Below, one piece after another: positions 9,155 through 17,097 of a stretch of 64,000 bases of DNA. How positions within the stretch are numbered: position 1 is the stretch's first letter; the number at the start of each line of letters is the position of its first letter. The position numbers and the translations under genes are program-made. Source of the stretch: Acidovorax sp. NB1 (GTDB taxonomy: Bacteria; Pseudomonadota; Gammaproteobacteria; Burkholderiales; Burkholderiaceae_C); the NCBI RefSeq assembly GCF_005405905.1, contig NZ_BJHU01000040.1:1-64000 (forward strand). Direction: 5' to 3'. The notes beneath the pieces were generated by a model. The model did no database searches, had not been told where the DNA came from, and was given only the letters and a program-made list of their open reading frames with translations.

Positions 9155-10095
9155 GCACGAACAACGCGCCCCGCATCGCCGTCGTCGGCAGCCTGAACAT
9201 GGACCTGGTGCTGCAGGTACAACACGCACCCGGCCCCGGCGAGACCGTGCTGGCCGACGCCCTGCACCTGGTGCCCGGCGGCAAGGGCGGCAACCAGGCC
9301 GTGGCCTGCGCGCGCCAGGGCGCCCAAGTGGCCCTGTTTGGCCGCGTGGGCGACGACGGCTACGGCCACACGCTGCGCGCCGGGCTGGACGCCGACGGCA
9401 TCGACCACAGCGGCGTGCAGACCGACACCGAAACCACCACCGGCGTGGCAGCCATCACCGTAGAAGCGACGGGGCAAAACCGCATCGTGGTCGTGCCCGG
9501 CGCCAATGGCCGCTTTGTGCTGGATGCCGCCGCGCTGGGCGCCGCGCTACAACGCGCAGGCGGCCTGGTGCTGCAGTTCGAAACGCCCCTGCCCCAGGTG
9601 CTGGCAGCCGCCGAGATGGCGCATGCCGCTGGCTGCCCGGTGGTGCTCAACCCCTCCCCCATCCAGCCCCTGCCCGAAGCCCTGTGGCCGCTGGTGCACA
9701 CGCTGGTCGTGAACGAGGTGGAAGCCGCCGCGCTGGCGGGCCAGAACGTCGTCACGCCCGCAGATGCCGCGCAGGCTGCACAAGCCTTGCGTGCCAAAGG
9801 CCCCGCCCAGGTGGTGGTGACGTTGGGCGCTGCGGGCGCCGTAGCCGCCGATGCGGCAGGCAACCGCTACCACCCTGGCCTGGTCGTGAAGGCTGTGGAC
9901 ACCACGGCCGCAGGCGACACCTTTTTGGGCGCGCTGGCCGTGGGCCTGGCACGCGGCGAGCCGCTAGACGCCGCCGTGCGCGAAGGCATCCGCGCATCGG
10001 CGCTGTGCGTCACCCAGCCCGGCGCCCAGCCTTCCATCCCCACCCGCGCCGCCGTGGCGCAAAGCCCCCAACCGCCCGCCTGGAGCCCCCTGTGA
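9151..10095 (+). CDS. rbsK: Ribokinase
   Basis: 314 residues, PfkB family. Converts D-ribose and ATP to ribose 5-phosphate in the cytoplasm. The N-terminal signature GGKGGNQAVACARQG (from 43) and the catalytic anion-hole signature VDTTAAGDTFLGAL (from about 249, with the Asp as base) are present, as are GSLNMDLV at the start and LNPSP in the middle. The start overlaps the rbsR stop and the stop overlaps the rbsD start, so the three genes are translationally coupled. Family, length and rbsD partner agree, so ribose is the most likely substrate over other pentoses or nucleosides. Confidence 0.93.
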   Translation: MSTNNAPRIAVVGSLNMDLVLQVQHAPGPGETVLADALHLVPGGKGGNQAVACARQGAQVALFGRVGDDGYGHTLRAGLDADGIDHSGVQTDTETTTGVAAITVEATGQNRIVVVPGANGRFVLDAAALGAALQRAGGLVLQFETPLPQVLAAAEMAHAAGCPVVLNPSPIQPLPEALWPLVHTLVVNEVEAAALAGQNVVTPADAAQAAQALRAKGPAQVVVTLGAAGAVAADAAGNRYHPGLVVKAVDTTAAGDTFLGALAVGLARGEPLDAAVREGIRASALCVTQPGAQPSIPTRAAVAQSPQPPAWSPL

Positions 10096-10481
10096 AACGC
10101 ACCGCCCTGCTGCACGCCGAACTCTCCCACGCCATCGCCACCCTGGGCCATGGCGACACGCTAGTGATCGGCGACGTGGGCCTGCCCATACCTAGCGGCC
10201 CACGTCGCATCGACCTGGCGCTCACGCCCGGCATCCCCGCCGTGGCCGATGTGCTGCGGGTGGTGCTGGAAGAAATGCAGGTCGAGAAAGCCGTGATCGC
10301 CACCGAGGCCGTGGAGCGCAACGGCGGCCAGTTACCCACGTGGTGTCACTTGCCGGTGGAGCCCCAAGCGGTTTCGCACGACGAGTTCAAACGCCTGACC
10401 CAGCAAGCCCATGTGATGGTGCGCACGGGCGAGTGCACGCCGTACGCCAACGTGATCCTGGTGGCGGGCGTGACGTTCTGA
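10092..10481 (+). CDS. rbsD: D-ribose pyranase
   Basis: 129 residues. Interconverts beta-pyranose and furanose forms of ribose so that the kinase receives its preferred form. The N-terminal block LGHGDTLVIGDVGLPIP holds the catalytic His20, and QLPTWCHLPVEPQAVSHDEFK and RTGECTPYANVILVAGVTF match the family end to end. The start is GTG at 10092, overlapping the rbsK TGA by 4 bp (GTGA); the much longer open frame upstream is a shadow of rbsK. It closes the rbs operon. No terminator is evident after it. Confidence 0.92.
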   Translation: MKRTALLHAELSHAIATLGHGDTLVIGDVGLPIPSGPRRIDLALTPGIPAVADVLRVVLEEMQVEKAVIATEAVERNGGQLPTWCHLPVEPQAVSHDEFKRLTQQAHVMVRTGECTPYANVILVAGVTF

Positions 10482-10581
10482 CACTACTTACCCCCGCACG
10501 GTGCCATAGCTTGCGGGTTTTGGAGAACGCGCCGCCGTGCGCACCTGCGGTACGCTGGGCCGTCACCGCTTCGCCTGCCCC

Positions 10582-11514
10582 ATGCCCAGTTCCGCACCAC
10601 ACGACCTGCTCCCCCCCGAAATCACCGTGCTGGAGCGCGGCTGGCTGTCGGCCAACAACATCCTCTTCATCGGCCACCACGACACGGCCATCGTGGACAC
10701 CGGTTACTGCAGCCATGCCGAGCAGACCGTGGACCTGGTGCGCGGCGCGTTGGCGGGCCGTGCGCTGGACCGTGTGCTCAACACCCACCTGCACAGCGAC
10801 CACTGCGGCGGCAACGCGGCGCTGCAGAAGGCCTGGCCCGGTGTGCTCACCGCCATCCCGCCCGGCCAGGCCGACCATGTGCGCCAGTGGGACGCGTATG
10901 CGCTCAGCTACACCCCCACGGGGCAGGAATGCCCGCCGTTCCGTGCCGACACCCTGCTCATGCCCGGCTCTTGCGTGCTGCTGGGCGACAAGCCCTGGCA
11001 GGTGCATGCCGCGCCGGGGCACGACCCCCATTCGGTGGTGCTGTTCGAGCCCCAGGGCCGCATGCTGATCTCGGCCGATGCGCTATGGGAAAACGGCTTT
11101 GGCGTGGTGTTCCCCGAGCTGGAGGGCGACGACGCGTTTGCCGAGGTGGCGGCCACGCTGGATGTGATCGAAAAACTGTCGCCCCAGGTCGTCATCCCCG
11201 GCCACGGCCCCGTGTTTACCGACGCCCCCCGCGCCATCGACGGCGCCCGCCGTCGACTGGATGGTTTTGTGCGCAACCCCGGCAAACACGCGCTGTATGC
11301 CGCCAAGGTGCTGCTGAAATACAAGCTGCTGGAGTGGCAGCAGATCAGCATAGCCGACCTCACGGCCTGGACACAGGCCACGCCCTACTTCGGCATGCTG
11401 CACCAGCGGCATTTCGGCGATCAGCCCGAGGGGGAGTGGCTATTGAGCCTGGCGGATGACCTGGTGCGGTCGGGGGCGGCGGTGCGGCAGGGGGATGCGC
11501 TGCACAACGTGTGA
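10582..11514 (+). CDS. MBL-fold metallo-hydrolase
   Basis: 310 residues. Metallo-beta-lactamase fold with the metal motif THLHSDHCGG (His69, His71, Asp73, His74), a further His in AAPGHDPHSV, and VVIPGHGPVF. Such enzymes hydrolyse thioesters, esters or related bonds with two metal ions; the substrate here cannot be read. The start is placed at ATG 10582 (MPSSAPHDLLPPEITVLERG) because the upstream 15 codons of the open frame look like leader. It lies about 100 bp after rbsD and may have its own promoter. Confidence 0.85.
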   Translation: MPSSAPHDLLPPEITVLERGWLSANNILFIGHHDTAIVDTGYCSHAEQTVDLVRGALAGRALDRVLNTHLHSDHCGGNAALQKAWPGVLTAIPPGQADHVRQWDAYALSYTPTGQECPPFRADTLLMPGSCVLLGDKPWQVHAAPGHDPHSVVLFEPQGRMLISADALWENGFGVVFPELEGDDAFAEVAATLDVIEKLSPQVVIPGHGPVFTDAPRAIDGARRRLDGFVRNPGKHALYAAKVLLKYKLLEWQQISIADLTAWTQATPYFGMLHQRHFGDQPEGEWLLSLADDLVRSGAAVRQGDALHNV

Positions 11515-11549
11515 GCCTTGCAAGGCCGCCATGCCCATGGCTGCCGGAG

Positions 11550-12104
11550 CTAGACAAGCTTCGCTTGGTAGCCACGCAATCGCGCCCCGAGACCCGGCTC
11601 CAGGAGGGCATTGAATCGGTCTGCTTCCCGTACGGAGGCGTCGGAGCCCTCTGCATACAGAACCGCAATCCAGGTTGGCTCAACGCCTCGCGGTATCGGT
11701 TCAGCCTCTTGCCCCAGGGCATACCGCATGGCGCTGACCACCTGCGGGTTCTGCGCCACCTCCAACAACTTGGAGCGTTGGCGTTCCGTGCCGACGGCAG
11801 AGGCGGACAGCAATGCGCGCAGGTGGGACAGATTGCGCTTCCAGGACTCGCGAAGAGCATCATCGTCGTCTGCAAGCTCGACGATCCGGGTCAGCGCATG
11901 GGTGTAGCGGGAGAGGTCCGGCCGCTCCCGCAGCAAGCGGAGCGAATCCCGTATCAGCTGCGGCTTGATGCCGACGAGGTTCTTCGAGCCGGCATCAAAT
12001 GCAGCCGACGGATCCCAGTCCGCCCAGATGATGCAGCGGATGAACTCGTCGGCCGATTTCGGCCTCTGGTGGACGGGATTTCCGAGTGGATGCATGTCAG
12101 TCAA
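11550..12104 (-). CDS. Hypothetical protein
   Basis: 184 residues. I do not recognise the family. The sequence is soluble, mainly helical and rich in Leu, Arg and Asp (RDSLRLLRERPDLSRYTHAL, ALRESWKRNLSHLRALLSAS), with no signal peptide or metal motif. A late segment, PTWIAVLYAEGSDA, could be a short beta strand. I prefer this frame to the overlapping plus-strand frame because its composition is balanced, while the other reads like a reverse shadow. It is convergent with the MBL gene and co-oriented with the DUF4124 gene upstream (50-bp gap). Confidence 0.55.
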   Translation of the reverse strand: MTDMHPLGNPVHQRPKSADEFIRCIIWADWDPSAAFDAGSKNLVGIKPQLIRDSLRLLRERPDLSRYTHALTRIVELADDDDALRESWKRNLSHLRALLSASAVGTERQRSKLLEVAQNPQVVSAMRYALGQEAEPIPRGVEPTWIAVLYAEGSDASVREADRFNALLEPGLGARLRGYQAKLV

Positions 12105-12154
12105 CGCATGGTGGGACGTCGAGCGGTGCAGCCCGGCAAGGATGGCCTATTGGC

Positions 12155-12730
12155 CTATTCCCCATGCTTGAACTGCTTGTCGCACCCCATCACATGGTTG
12201 TTGCTGCTCGACATGCACTGGTAGAACGATTTCTTGTTGCCCGACGACGCCTGGCAGTCTGACACGCTGTATTTGCCCCGGGCCTCGCGGATCTTGGGGG
12301 CGGTCTTGTCGTATTCGGCCTGCTTCATATAGCCGTCGCGCACGTTTTTTTGGCCCACCTCCAGCATCTGGTCGGCCTGGTAGTGGATGTTGTCCACGGC
12401 GGCGGCGCAGTTCAGGGGCACCTGTTTGCCGTCCACCTTTTCCAGCGCCTTCTTCATGCCCTGGCCAAACTCTTCGACATCCTTGGGGATCTTCTTGGTG
12501 CCGTCGGGGTTGTACTGCTGGGCGGGCTTGGTGGATGGCGCTGCACTCTTGGTGCTGCCGTTGTTGCTTTGCAGCTTGAGGGGTTCGGCGTCCTGCTTGG
12601 CAGGCGGAGGTTGGGATCCGTAATGGGTCTTGCCGTCGGCATCCACCCACTTGTACACCGGCTGCGCCTGGGCCGTGCCCAGCGCCCAGCACACCATGGC
12701 GGCCAGGGCCACCCCATACAGCTTTTTCAT
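12155..12730 (-). CDS. DUF4124 domain-containing secreted protein
   Basis: 191 residues. A signal peptide (MKKLYGVALAAMVCWALGTA, cleaved around AQA) is followed directly by the DUF4124 signature VYKWVDADGKTHYGSQPP, a small beta module found at the start of many periplasmic proteins of Betaproteobacteria. The rest is charged and helical with four Cys (NCAAAV, SDCQAS, YQCMS, MGCDK) that could pair in the periplasm. The start ATG 12730 is fixed by a GGAGGGGG ribosome-binding site 5 nt upstream. The function of the family is unknown. Confidence 0.85.
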   Translation of the reverse strand: MKKLYGVALAAMVCWALGTAQAQPVYKWVDADGKTHYGSQPPPAKQDAEPLKLQSNNGSTKSAAPSTKPAQQYNPDGTKKIPKDVEEFGQGMKKALEKVDGKQVPLNCAAAVDNIHYQADQMLEVGQKNVRDGYMKQAEYDKTAPKIREARGKYSVSDCQASSGNKKSFYQCMSSSNNHVMGCDKQFKHGE

Positions 12731-12750
12731 GATTCCCCCTCCAGAAACAT

Positions 12751-12812
12751 GAATCAAATTAGGCCTTTGCGCGCGTCCATCATGCGCAAACAGCTATTTT
12801 ATTTATAGCAAA
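12751..12812 (-). repeat. Dispersed ~60-bp element, copy 3 (intergenic)
   Basis: Minus-strand reading TTTGCTAT..AATAGCTG, TGGACGCGCG, AAGGCCTAATTTGATT. It lies immediately upstream of the DUF4124 gene and downstream of the transglycosylase gene on the same strand. Its right end is about 10 bp from the DUF4124 ribosome-binding site. Confidence 0.75.
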
Positions 12813-12872
12813 CTCACATCCACCCACCTCGCACCTGCCGCAGCAGGTGCTGCGGGGTGCGGATGGCGGGCG

Positions 12873-14858
12873 TCAGGGCAGGTCCTTGTTCACCTCGGGC
12901 GCCGATGCATCGCGCGGGCCGATGGTACCTAGGCGGCCTTTGAGCGACTGGGGCTGGCCCGTGAGCATGGCGGCGTAGTTGGTGGTGTTGGCCAGCACTT
13001 TCTTCACGTAGTCGCGGGTTTCGGCAAAGGGCACGTTCTCGGCCCAGATGGCGGCGTCGAGCACCGGGCCGTTGCGCCAGCTGCGCGGGCGACCGGGGCC
13101 TGCGTTGTAGGCGGCAGCCGCCATGGGCATGGAGCCCGCAAAGTCGTCCAGCGCGAGCTTGAGGTAGGCCGTGCCGATGGTGATGTTGGTGTCGCGGTCG
13201 TTGATCTGGTCGGCGGTGAAACCGTTCAGACCGATCTTCTTGGCCGTCCAGCGCGCGGTGGCGGGCATGACCTGCATGAGGCCCGAGGCGCCCACGTGCG
13301 AGCGCGCATCCATGATGAAGCGGCTTTCCTGGCGGATCAGGCCGTAGACGTAGGCCGGGTCCAGCCCGATGCCGTTGGCGCGCTCGACCACCGCACTGCG
13401 GAAGGGGGTGGGAAAACGCTGGGTGACGTCCACCACGCTCTTGGTGCGCTCGCTGGTGTTGATGCAGCGGTCCCACACCTCGCGCTGGCAGGCGAAGTCG
13501 GCGGCGGCCAGCAGTTCGCGGTCGGGCATGCCGCCGCTCTGGTGCAGGTTGGTGGTGTAGTTCCACTCGCGTACGCCTTCGCTGCGCAGGCCGAGCAGGA
13601 TGGCGTACAGGGCGCGGTTCAGGCCCGGGTTGGCGCGGGCTCCCGCTTTTTCTTCGGCGGTGAGGGGCGCGGGGGCGGGGGGCGTGGTGATGCGCTGGCC
13701 CAGTTCTTCCAGCGCCAGCATTTCATAGAAGCCACGCGTGCTGGCAATGCCTTCGAGCAGCTGGCGCGCTTCGGCGCGCTCGGCATCGGTCACGCGGCCT
13801 GCGAGCAGCGCGCGGGCCTTCCAGTACACCCAGGTGCTGTCCTGGCGTGCTTCGGGGCCCATGGCGTCCACGGCCTTGCCCACGGCCTTCCACTGCCCGG
13901 CGCGCAGCGCGGCACGCACCTTCCAGCCCAGCAGGTCGTCGTTCAGGTCGGTGTCCTTGGTCACATTGGCAAAGTAGCCCGCCGCGCTGGACGACAGCTT
14001 TTGCGCGGATGCCTTGCCGATCACGCCCCAGGCCCAGTTGCGCTCTTCGGCCGAGAGGTGCACGCCCCATTTGTTGTCCAGCTGCTGCGCGGCGCCGTCC
14101 GGGTCGCTGCCTGCGAGCTTGACCAGGGCCAGCAGCACCAGCTCTTGCCGGGCGTTGCCGCGTGCGGTGGCGCGCGAGAGCAGGAACTTGGTGGGCGCGT
14201 CCAGCACTTCCTTGAGTTGCGGCAGCGAGTCGGGCGAGACGATCTCGACCGCGTTGCGCACCACGCGGGGGCGGTTGGCCTCCACGCCCAGGCGCGCCTT
14301 GCGCCAGATATCGAGCGCGCTGAGCTTCTTGTAGCTGTACAGCTCGCTGGCCGCATGGGTGCAGCCGTCGTCGGCGTCGCGGATGGCATACCAGTTGCTG
14401 CGCACGTCGTCGGCCACGGTGGCGGGGGCCGTGCCTTTGAGGGTGTCGATCAGCAGCGCATAGCAGCGCACTTCGCGGTCGTCCGACATGCGGTAGGCAG
14501 GGTGCTGCTCGGCAAACTGCGCCCAGTTGCGCCGCTGGCCCAGCAGCAGCAGCCAGTCGTTGCGCATGCGGTCTTCCTGGTAGCTGCCCGCGTAGCGCTG
14601 CATGAACGACTGGATTTCGGCCGGCTGGGCTTCGGCCAGGCGCACCCGCAGTTCCCAGTAGGCGGCCCAGGGCTCCAGCGCATGGCCACGGGCCGAGGGC
14701 AGCAGTTGCTCCAGCCGCTTGCGGTCGCCCTTGCGGAAGGCCTGCTGCATCTCCAGCAGGGTGTCGTCACCCTTGCTGTTTTGCGCCTGGACAAGGGGGG
14801 CCGCCGTGGCAAGCAGGGCACTGGCGACAAGCGGTGTCAGAATTCGAAACAATTGCAT
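12873..14858 (-). CDS. Soluble lytic murein transglycosylase (Slt-type)
   Basis: 661 residues. Signal peptide MQLFRILTPLVASALLATAA. A long helical superhelix of the Slt70 type occupies about 30-480. The C-terminal SLT catalytic domain has IGLDPAYVYGLIRQESRF with catalytic Glu511, HVGASGLMQVMPATA and AAAYNAGPGR. It cleaves the MurNAc-GlcNAc bond with 1,6-anhydro formation in the periplasm for wall turnover. The start ATG 14858 is set by the signal peptide. It is only 14 bp from the divergent cyclo-ligase start, so each gene's promoter must lie within or close to the other gene. Confidence 0.93.
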   Translation of the reverse strand: MQLFRILTPLVASALLATAAPLVQAQNSKGDDTLLEMQQAFRKGDRKRLEQLLPSARGHALEPWAAYWELRVRLAEAQPAEIQSFMQRYAGSYQEDRMRNDWLLLLGQRRNWAQFAEQHPAYRMSDDREVRCYALLIDTLKGTAPATVADDVRSNWYAIRDADDGCTHAASELYSYKKLSALDIWRKARLGVEANRPRVVRNAVEIVSPDSLPQLKEVLDAPTKFLLSRATARGNARQELVLLALVKLAGSDPDGAAQQLDNKWGVHLSAEERNWAWGVIGKASAQKLSSSAAGYFANVTKDTDLNDDLLGWKVRAALRAGQWKAVGKAVDAMGPEARQDSTWVYWKARALLAGRVTDAERAEARQLLEGIASTRGFYEMLALEELGQRITTPPAPAPLTAEEKAGARANPGLNRALYAILLGLRSEGVREWNYTTNLHQSGGMPDRELLAAADFACQREVWDRCINTSERTKSVVDVTQRFPTPFRSAVVERANGIGLDPAYVYGLIRQESRFIMDARSHVGASGLMQVMPATARWTAKKIGLNGFTADQINDRDTNITIGTAYLKLALDDFAGSMPMAAAAYNAGPGRPRSWRNGPVLDAAIWAENVPFAETRDYVKKVLANTTNYAAMLTGQPQSLKGRLGTIGPRDASAPEVNKDLP

Positions 14859-14872
14859 GGGGGAATTATGTG

Positions 14873-15445
14873 ATGGACAAAGCAGCCCTTCGGCGCGCAT
14901 TGATAGAAGAACGCCTCAATTTGCCCGACCGCCTACAGCGGTCCGACCTGTTACAACAGGTGATGCGCATCTGGCTGGTGAACCGACCTGACACCGTGAT
15001 CGGCGCCTACTGGCCCATCAAGGGCGAGTTCGACCCCTTGCCCGCGTTGCACCGCTGGAAGGAAGACGGCGAGTTGCTGGACGAGCCCCTGCGCCGCCGC
15101 ATCGGCCTGCCGGTGGTCAACAAGCAGCACAAGACCCTCACCTTCCACGCCTGGTACCCCGGCTGCCCCATGGAAGAAGACGCCTACGGTATCCCCAAGC
15201 CCAAGGACACCGAGGTCATCGTGCCCACCCTGCTGTTTGTGCCCTGCGTGGGTTACGCCGCCGGGGGCTACCGGCTGGGCTACGGCGGCGGCTTTTACGA
15301 CCGCACGCTGGCCACGCTGCAGCCCAAGCCCTTCACCGTGGGCCTGGGCTTCACCCACGGCTTCCTCGACGACTTCGAGCCCGAAGACTTCGACCTGCCG
15401 CTCGATGCCATCCTGAACGACAACGGCGTGGTCTGGCCCGTGTGA
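14873..15445 (+). CDS. 5-formyltetrahydrofolate cyclo-ligase
   Basis: 190 residues. ATP-dependent conversion of 5-formyl-THF to 5,10-methenyl-THF, the salvage step for this folate form. The family motif GGYRLGYGGGFYDRTLA (residues 126-142) is intact, and the N-terminus has ALRRALIEERLNL with the substrate segment IGAYWPIKGEFD. ATG 14873 is preferred to the earlier in-frame ATG because GGGGGA lies about 9 nt upstream of it and the homologous region begins there. I saw no 6S RNA in front of it; the 14-bp divergent gap leaves no room. Confidence 0.92.
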   Translation: MDKAALRRALIEERLNLPDRLQRSDLLQQVMRIWLVNRPDTVIGAYWPIKGEFDPLPALHRWKEDGELLDEPLRRRIGLPVVNKQHKTLTFHAWYPGCPMEEDAYGIPKPKDTEVIVPTLLFVPCVGYAAGGYRLGYGGGFYDRTLATLQPKPFTVGLGFTHGFLDDFEPEDFDLPLDAILNDNGVVWPV

Positions 15446-15562
15446 GCCACCGGAATGGCCTGTGATGCGCAACGCGCATCATTCAGACCACGTTTTGGCA
15501 TCGCTGGCGCGCCGAGCAGCCGCTAGCATGGCGGGCTGACCTTTATTTTTCAGGTGCCCACC

Positions 15563-16255
15563 ATGCCCAAGCTCTACATCGGCAACAAGAACTATTCGTC
15601 CTGGTCCATGCGCCCCTGGGTGCTGCTCAAGCAGGCCGGCATCCCGTTCGAGGAGGTACTCGTGCGCTTCGACAGCTTCGAGACCGACTCGGAGTTCAAA
15701 CGTGTCATCGGCCCCGTGAGCCCCACCGGCAAGGTGCCGGTGCTGGTCGATGGCGATTTGGTGGTGTGGGACACCCTGGCGATTGCCGAATACGTGGCCG
15801 AGACCTGGCCCGACAAGCAGCTCTGGCCTGCCAACCCCCAGGCCCGCGCACGCGCCCGCAGCGTCTGCGCCGAGATGCACAGTGGCTTCACGGCCCTGCG
15901 CAACAACTGCCCCATGAACATCGAGGCCGACCTGGCCGACACCGGCGCGCTGATCTGGCGCGACAAGCCCGGCGTGCGCGCCGATGTGCAGCGCCTCGTG
16001 GAGATGTGGAGCGCCCTGCTGCAGGAACACGGTGGCCCCATGCTGTTTGGCCCGTTCAGCGTGGCCGACGCCTACTTTGCCCCCGTGTGCATGCGCCTGC
16101 ACACCTACGCCCTGCCCGTGCCCGCCCCCATCAAAGCCTATGTGGACCGCGTACGCGCCCTGCCCGGCGTGCAGGCATGGATCGCAGAGGCCCTGGGCGA
16201 GAGGGACTTTCTGGACTTTGAGGAGCCCTACCGCCTGCGCCACACGGAAGGCTGA
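15563..16255 (+). CDS. Glutathione S-transferase
   Basis: 230 residues. The thioredoxin-fold N-domain starts KLYIGNKNYSSWSMRPWVLL, where the Ser in the SSWS segment is the probable glutathione-activating residue. SPTGKVPVLVD gives the cis-Pro loop and DTLAIAEYVAE the gamma-glutamyl-binding helix. A helical C-domain from about 85 carries FGPFSVADAYFAPV. Likely a cytosolic detoxification enzyme of unknown substrate. The start may instead be the GTG at 15554, three codons earlier. The NIPSNAP gene follows after 8 bp, probably in one transcript. Confidence 0.9.
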   Translation: MPKLYIGNKNYSSWSMRPWVLLKQAGIPFEEVLVRFDSFETDSEFKRVIGPVSPTGKVPVLVDGDLVVWDTLAIAEYVAETWPDKQLWPANPQARARARSVCAEMHSGFTALRNNCPMNIEADLADTGALIWRDKPGVRADVQRLVEMWSALLQEHGGPMLFGPFSVADAYFAPVCMRLHTYALPVPAPIKAYVDRVRALPGVQAWIAEALGERDFLDFEEPYRLRHTEG

Positions 16256-16263
16256 GCACCCCC

Positions 16264-16572
16264 ATGGCCGTCACCATCTACCTGCGCTACGTTCTCAACA
16301 CCCGCAAGCTGAAAGAGTTCGAGCACTACGGCAAGCTGTGGATCCCGCTGGTCGAGAAATTCGGCGGCCAGCACCATGGCTACTTCATGCCCAGCGAAGG
16401 GGCCAACAACATCGCGCTGGCGCTGTTCACGTTCGATAGCCTCGCAGCCTACGAGCGCTACCGCGAGGCCTCGATGCAGGACGCGGAATGCCAGGCGGCC
16501 TTCCGCTATGCCGAGGAAACGGACTGCATCGTGAGCTATGAGCGGAGTTTTTTCAGGCCGGTGTTTGGCTGA
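16264..16572 (+). CDS. NIPSNAP family protein
   Basis: 102 residues, the size of a single NIPSNAP domain (dimeric alpha-beta barrel fold). Diagnostic segments are TIYLRYVLNTRKLKEFEHYG, GGQHHGYFMPSEGANNIALA and FDSLAAYERYREASMQD. Bacterial members have no agreed role; some are thought to act like small monooxygenase-fold proteins. It sits 8 bp behind the GST gene and is convergent with the next gene, with only 25 bp between the stops. Confidence 0.85.
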   Translation: MAVTIYLRYVLNTRKLKEFEHYGKLWIPLVEKFGGQHHGYFMPSEGANNIALALFTFDSLAAYERYREASMQDAECQAAFRYAEETDCIVSYERSFFRPVFG

Positions 16573-16597
16573 ATGGCACCGCGCACGGGCAGTTTCT

Positions 16598-17053
16598 TTA
16601 CCGGAACTGCTTGCGCAAAAATGCCTTGTGCCGCGCGATGTGCGCCAGCTGGGCGGGGGCGACGGAGCCGCCCAGGTCTTCGTCCTCGGTGTTGAGTACC
16701 TGGTTGGCATAGGCCATGGCACGGGCCACCACCTCTTCCTCGCTCACGCCCTGCGTGGCTGCCAGGTCCATCGCCACGCGGCGCATGGCGCGCTGGGACA
16801 GCATCCACATGGCGCCGAAGGAATCCCACGCGGCCGCCACCTCCTTGAACTTGTCGTGTTCGGCCAGGATGTCGTTGAGTGGCTTGGCCAGGATCTCCTG
16901 CAGGCCTTCCATCTGTGCTTTCAGGGCCTCGAACTGCGCCTCGCGCTGCAGGGCTTCGGCAGCGGCGTTGGCTGCTGCATCGGGTGCGGTGGGCACGGGC
17001 ACACTGCCGTCGGGGTTGAGCTGGGCAATGGTGAGGTCGGATGCGAGGGACAT
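16598..17053 (-). CDS. Hypothetical protein
   Basis: 151 residues, acidic and helical. I do not recognise a named domain. Residues 24-55 form an Ala/Glu-rich helix that may be coiled-coil (AEALQREAQFEALKAQMEG), followed by AAAWDSFGAMWMLSQRAMRR and a conserved-looking tail VAPAQLAHIARHKAFLRKQF. It has no signal peptide or membrane segment. The start at 17053 lies 44 bp from the divergent cca start. An inverted repeat (GCAGTT/AACTGC, 16589-16610) near its stop might act as a weak terminator for the convergent pair. Confidence 0.65.
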   Translation of the reverse strand: MSLASDLTIAQLNPDGSVPVPTAPDAAANAAAEALQREAQFEALKAQMEGLQEILAKPLNDILAEHDKFKEVAAAWDSFGAMWMLSQRAMRRVAMDLAATQGVSEEEVVARAMAYANQVLNTEDEDLGGSVAPAQLAHIARHKAFLRKQFR

Positions 17054-17097
17054 GATGGGCGGAATATACGGCGCAGCGCAGGTTCTAAACTAGGCCG

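Noticed and set aside
10495-10530. CATAGCTTGCGGGTTTTGG as another copy of the 60-bp element
   Set aside because: Only a few bases around ATAGCTTGCG match; the left arm and the GAGGCC end are missing.
11511-12224. Plus-strand open frame of 237 codons overlapping the unknown minus-strand gene
   Set aside because: The minus-strand frame has a more natural composition and agrees in direction with its upstream neighbour. The plus-strand frame crosses into the DUF4124 gene.
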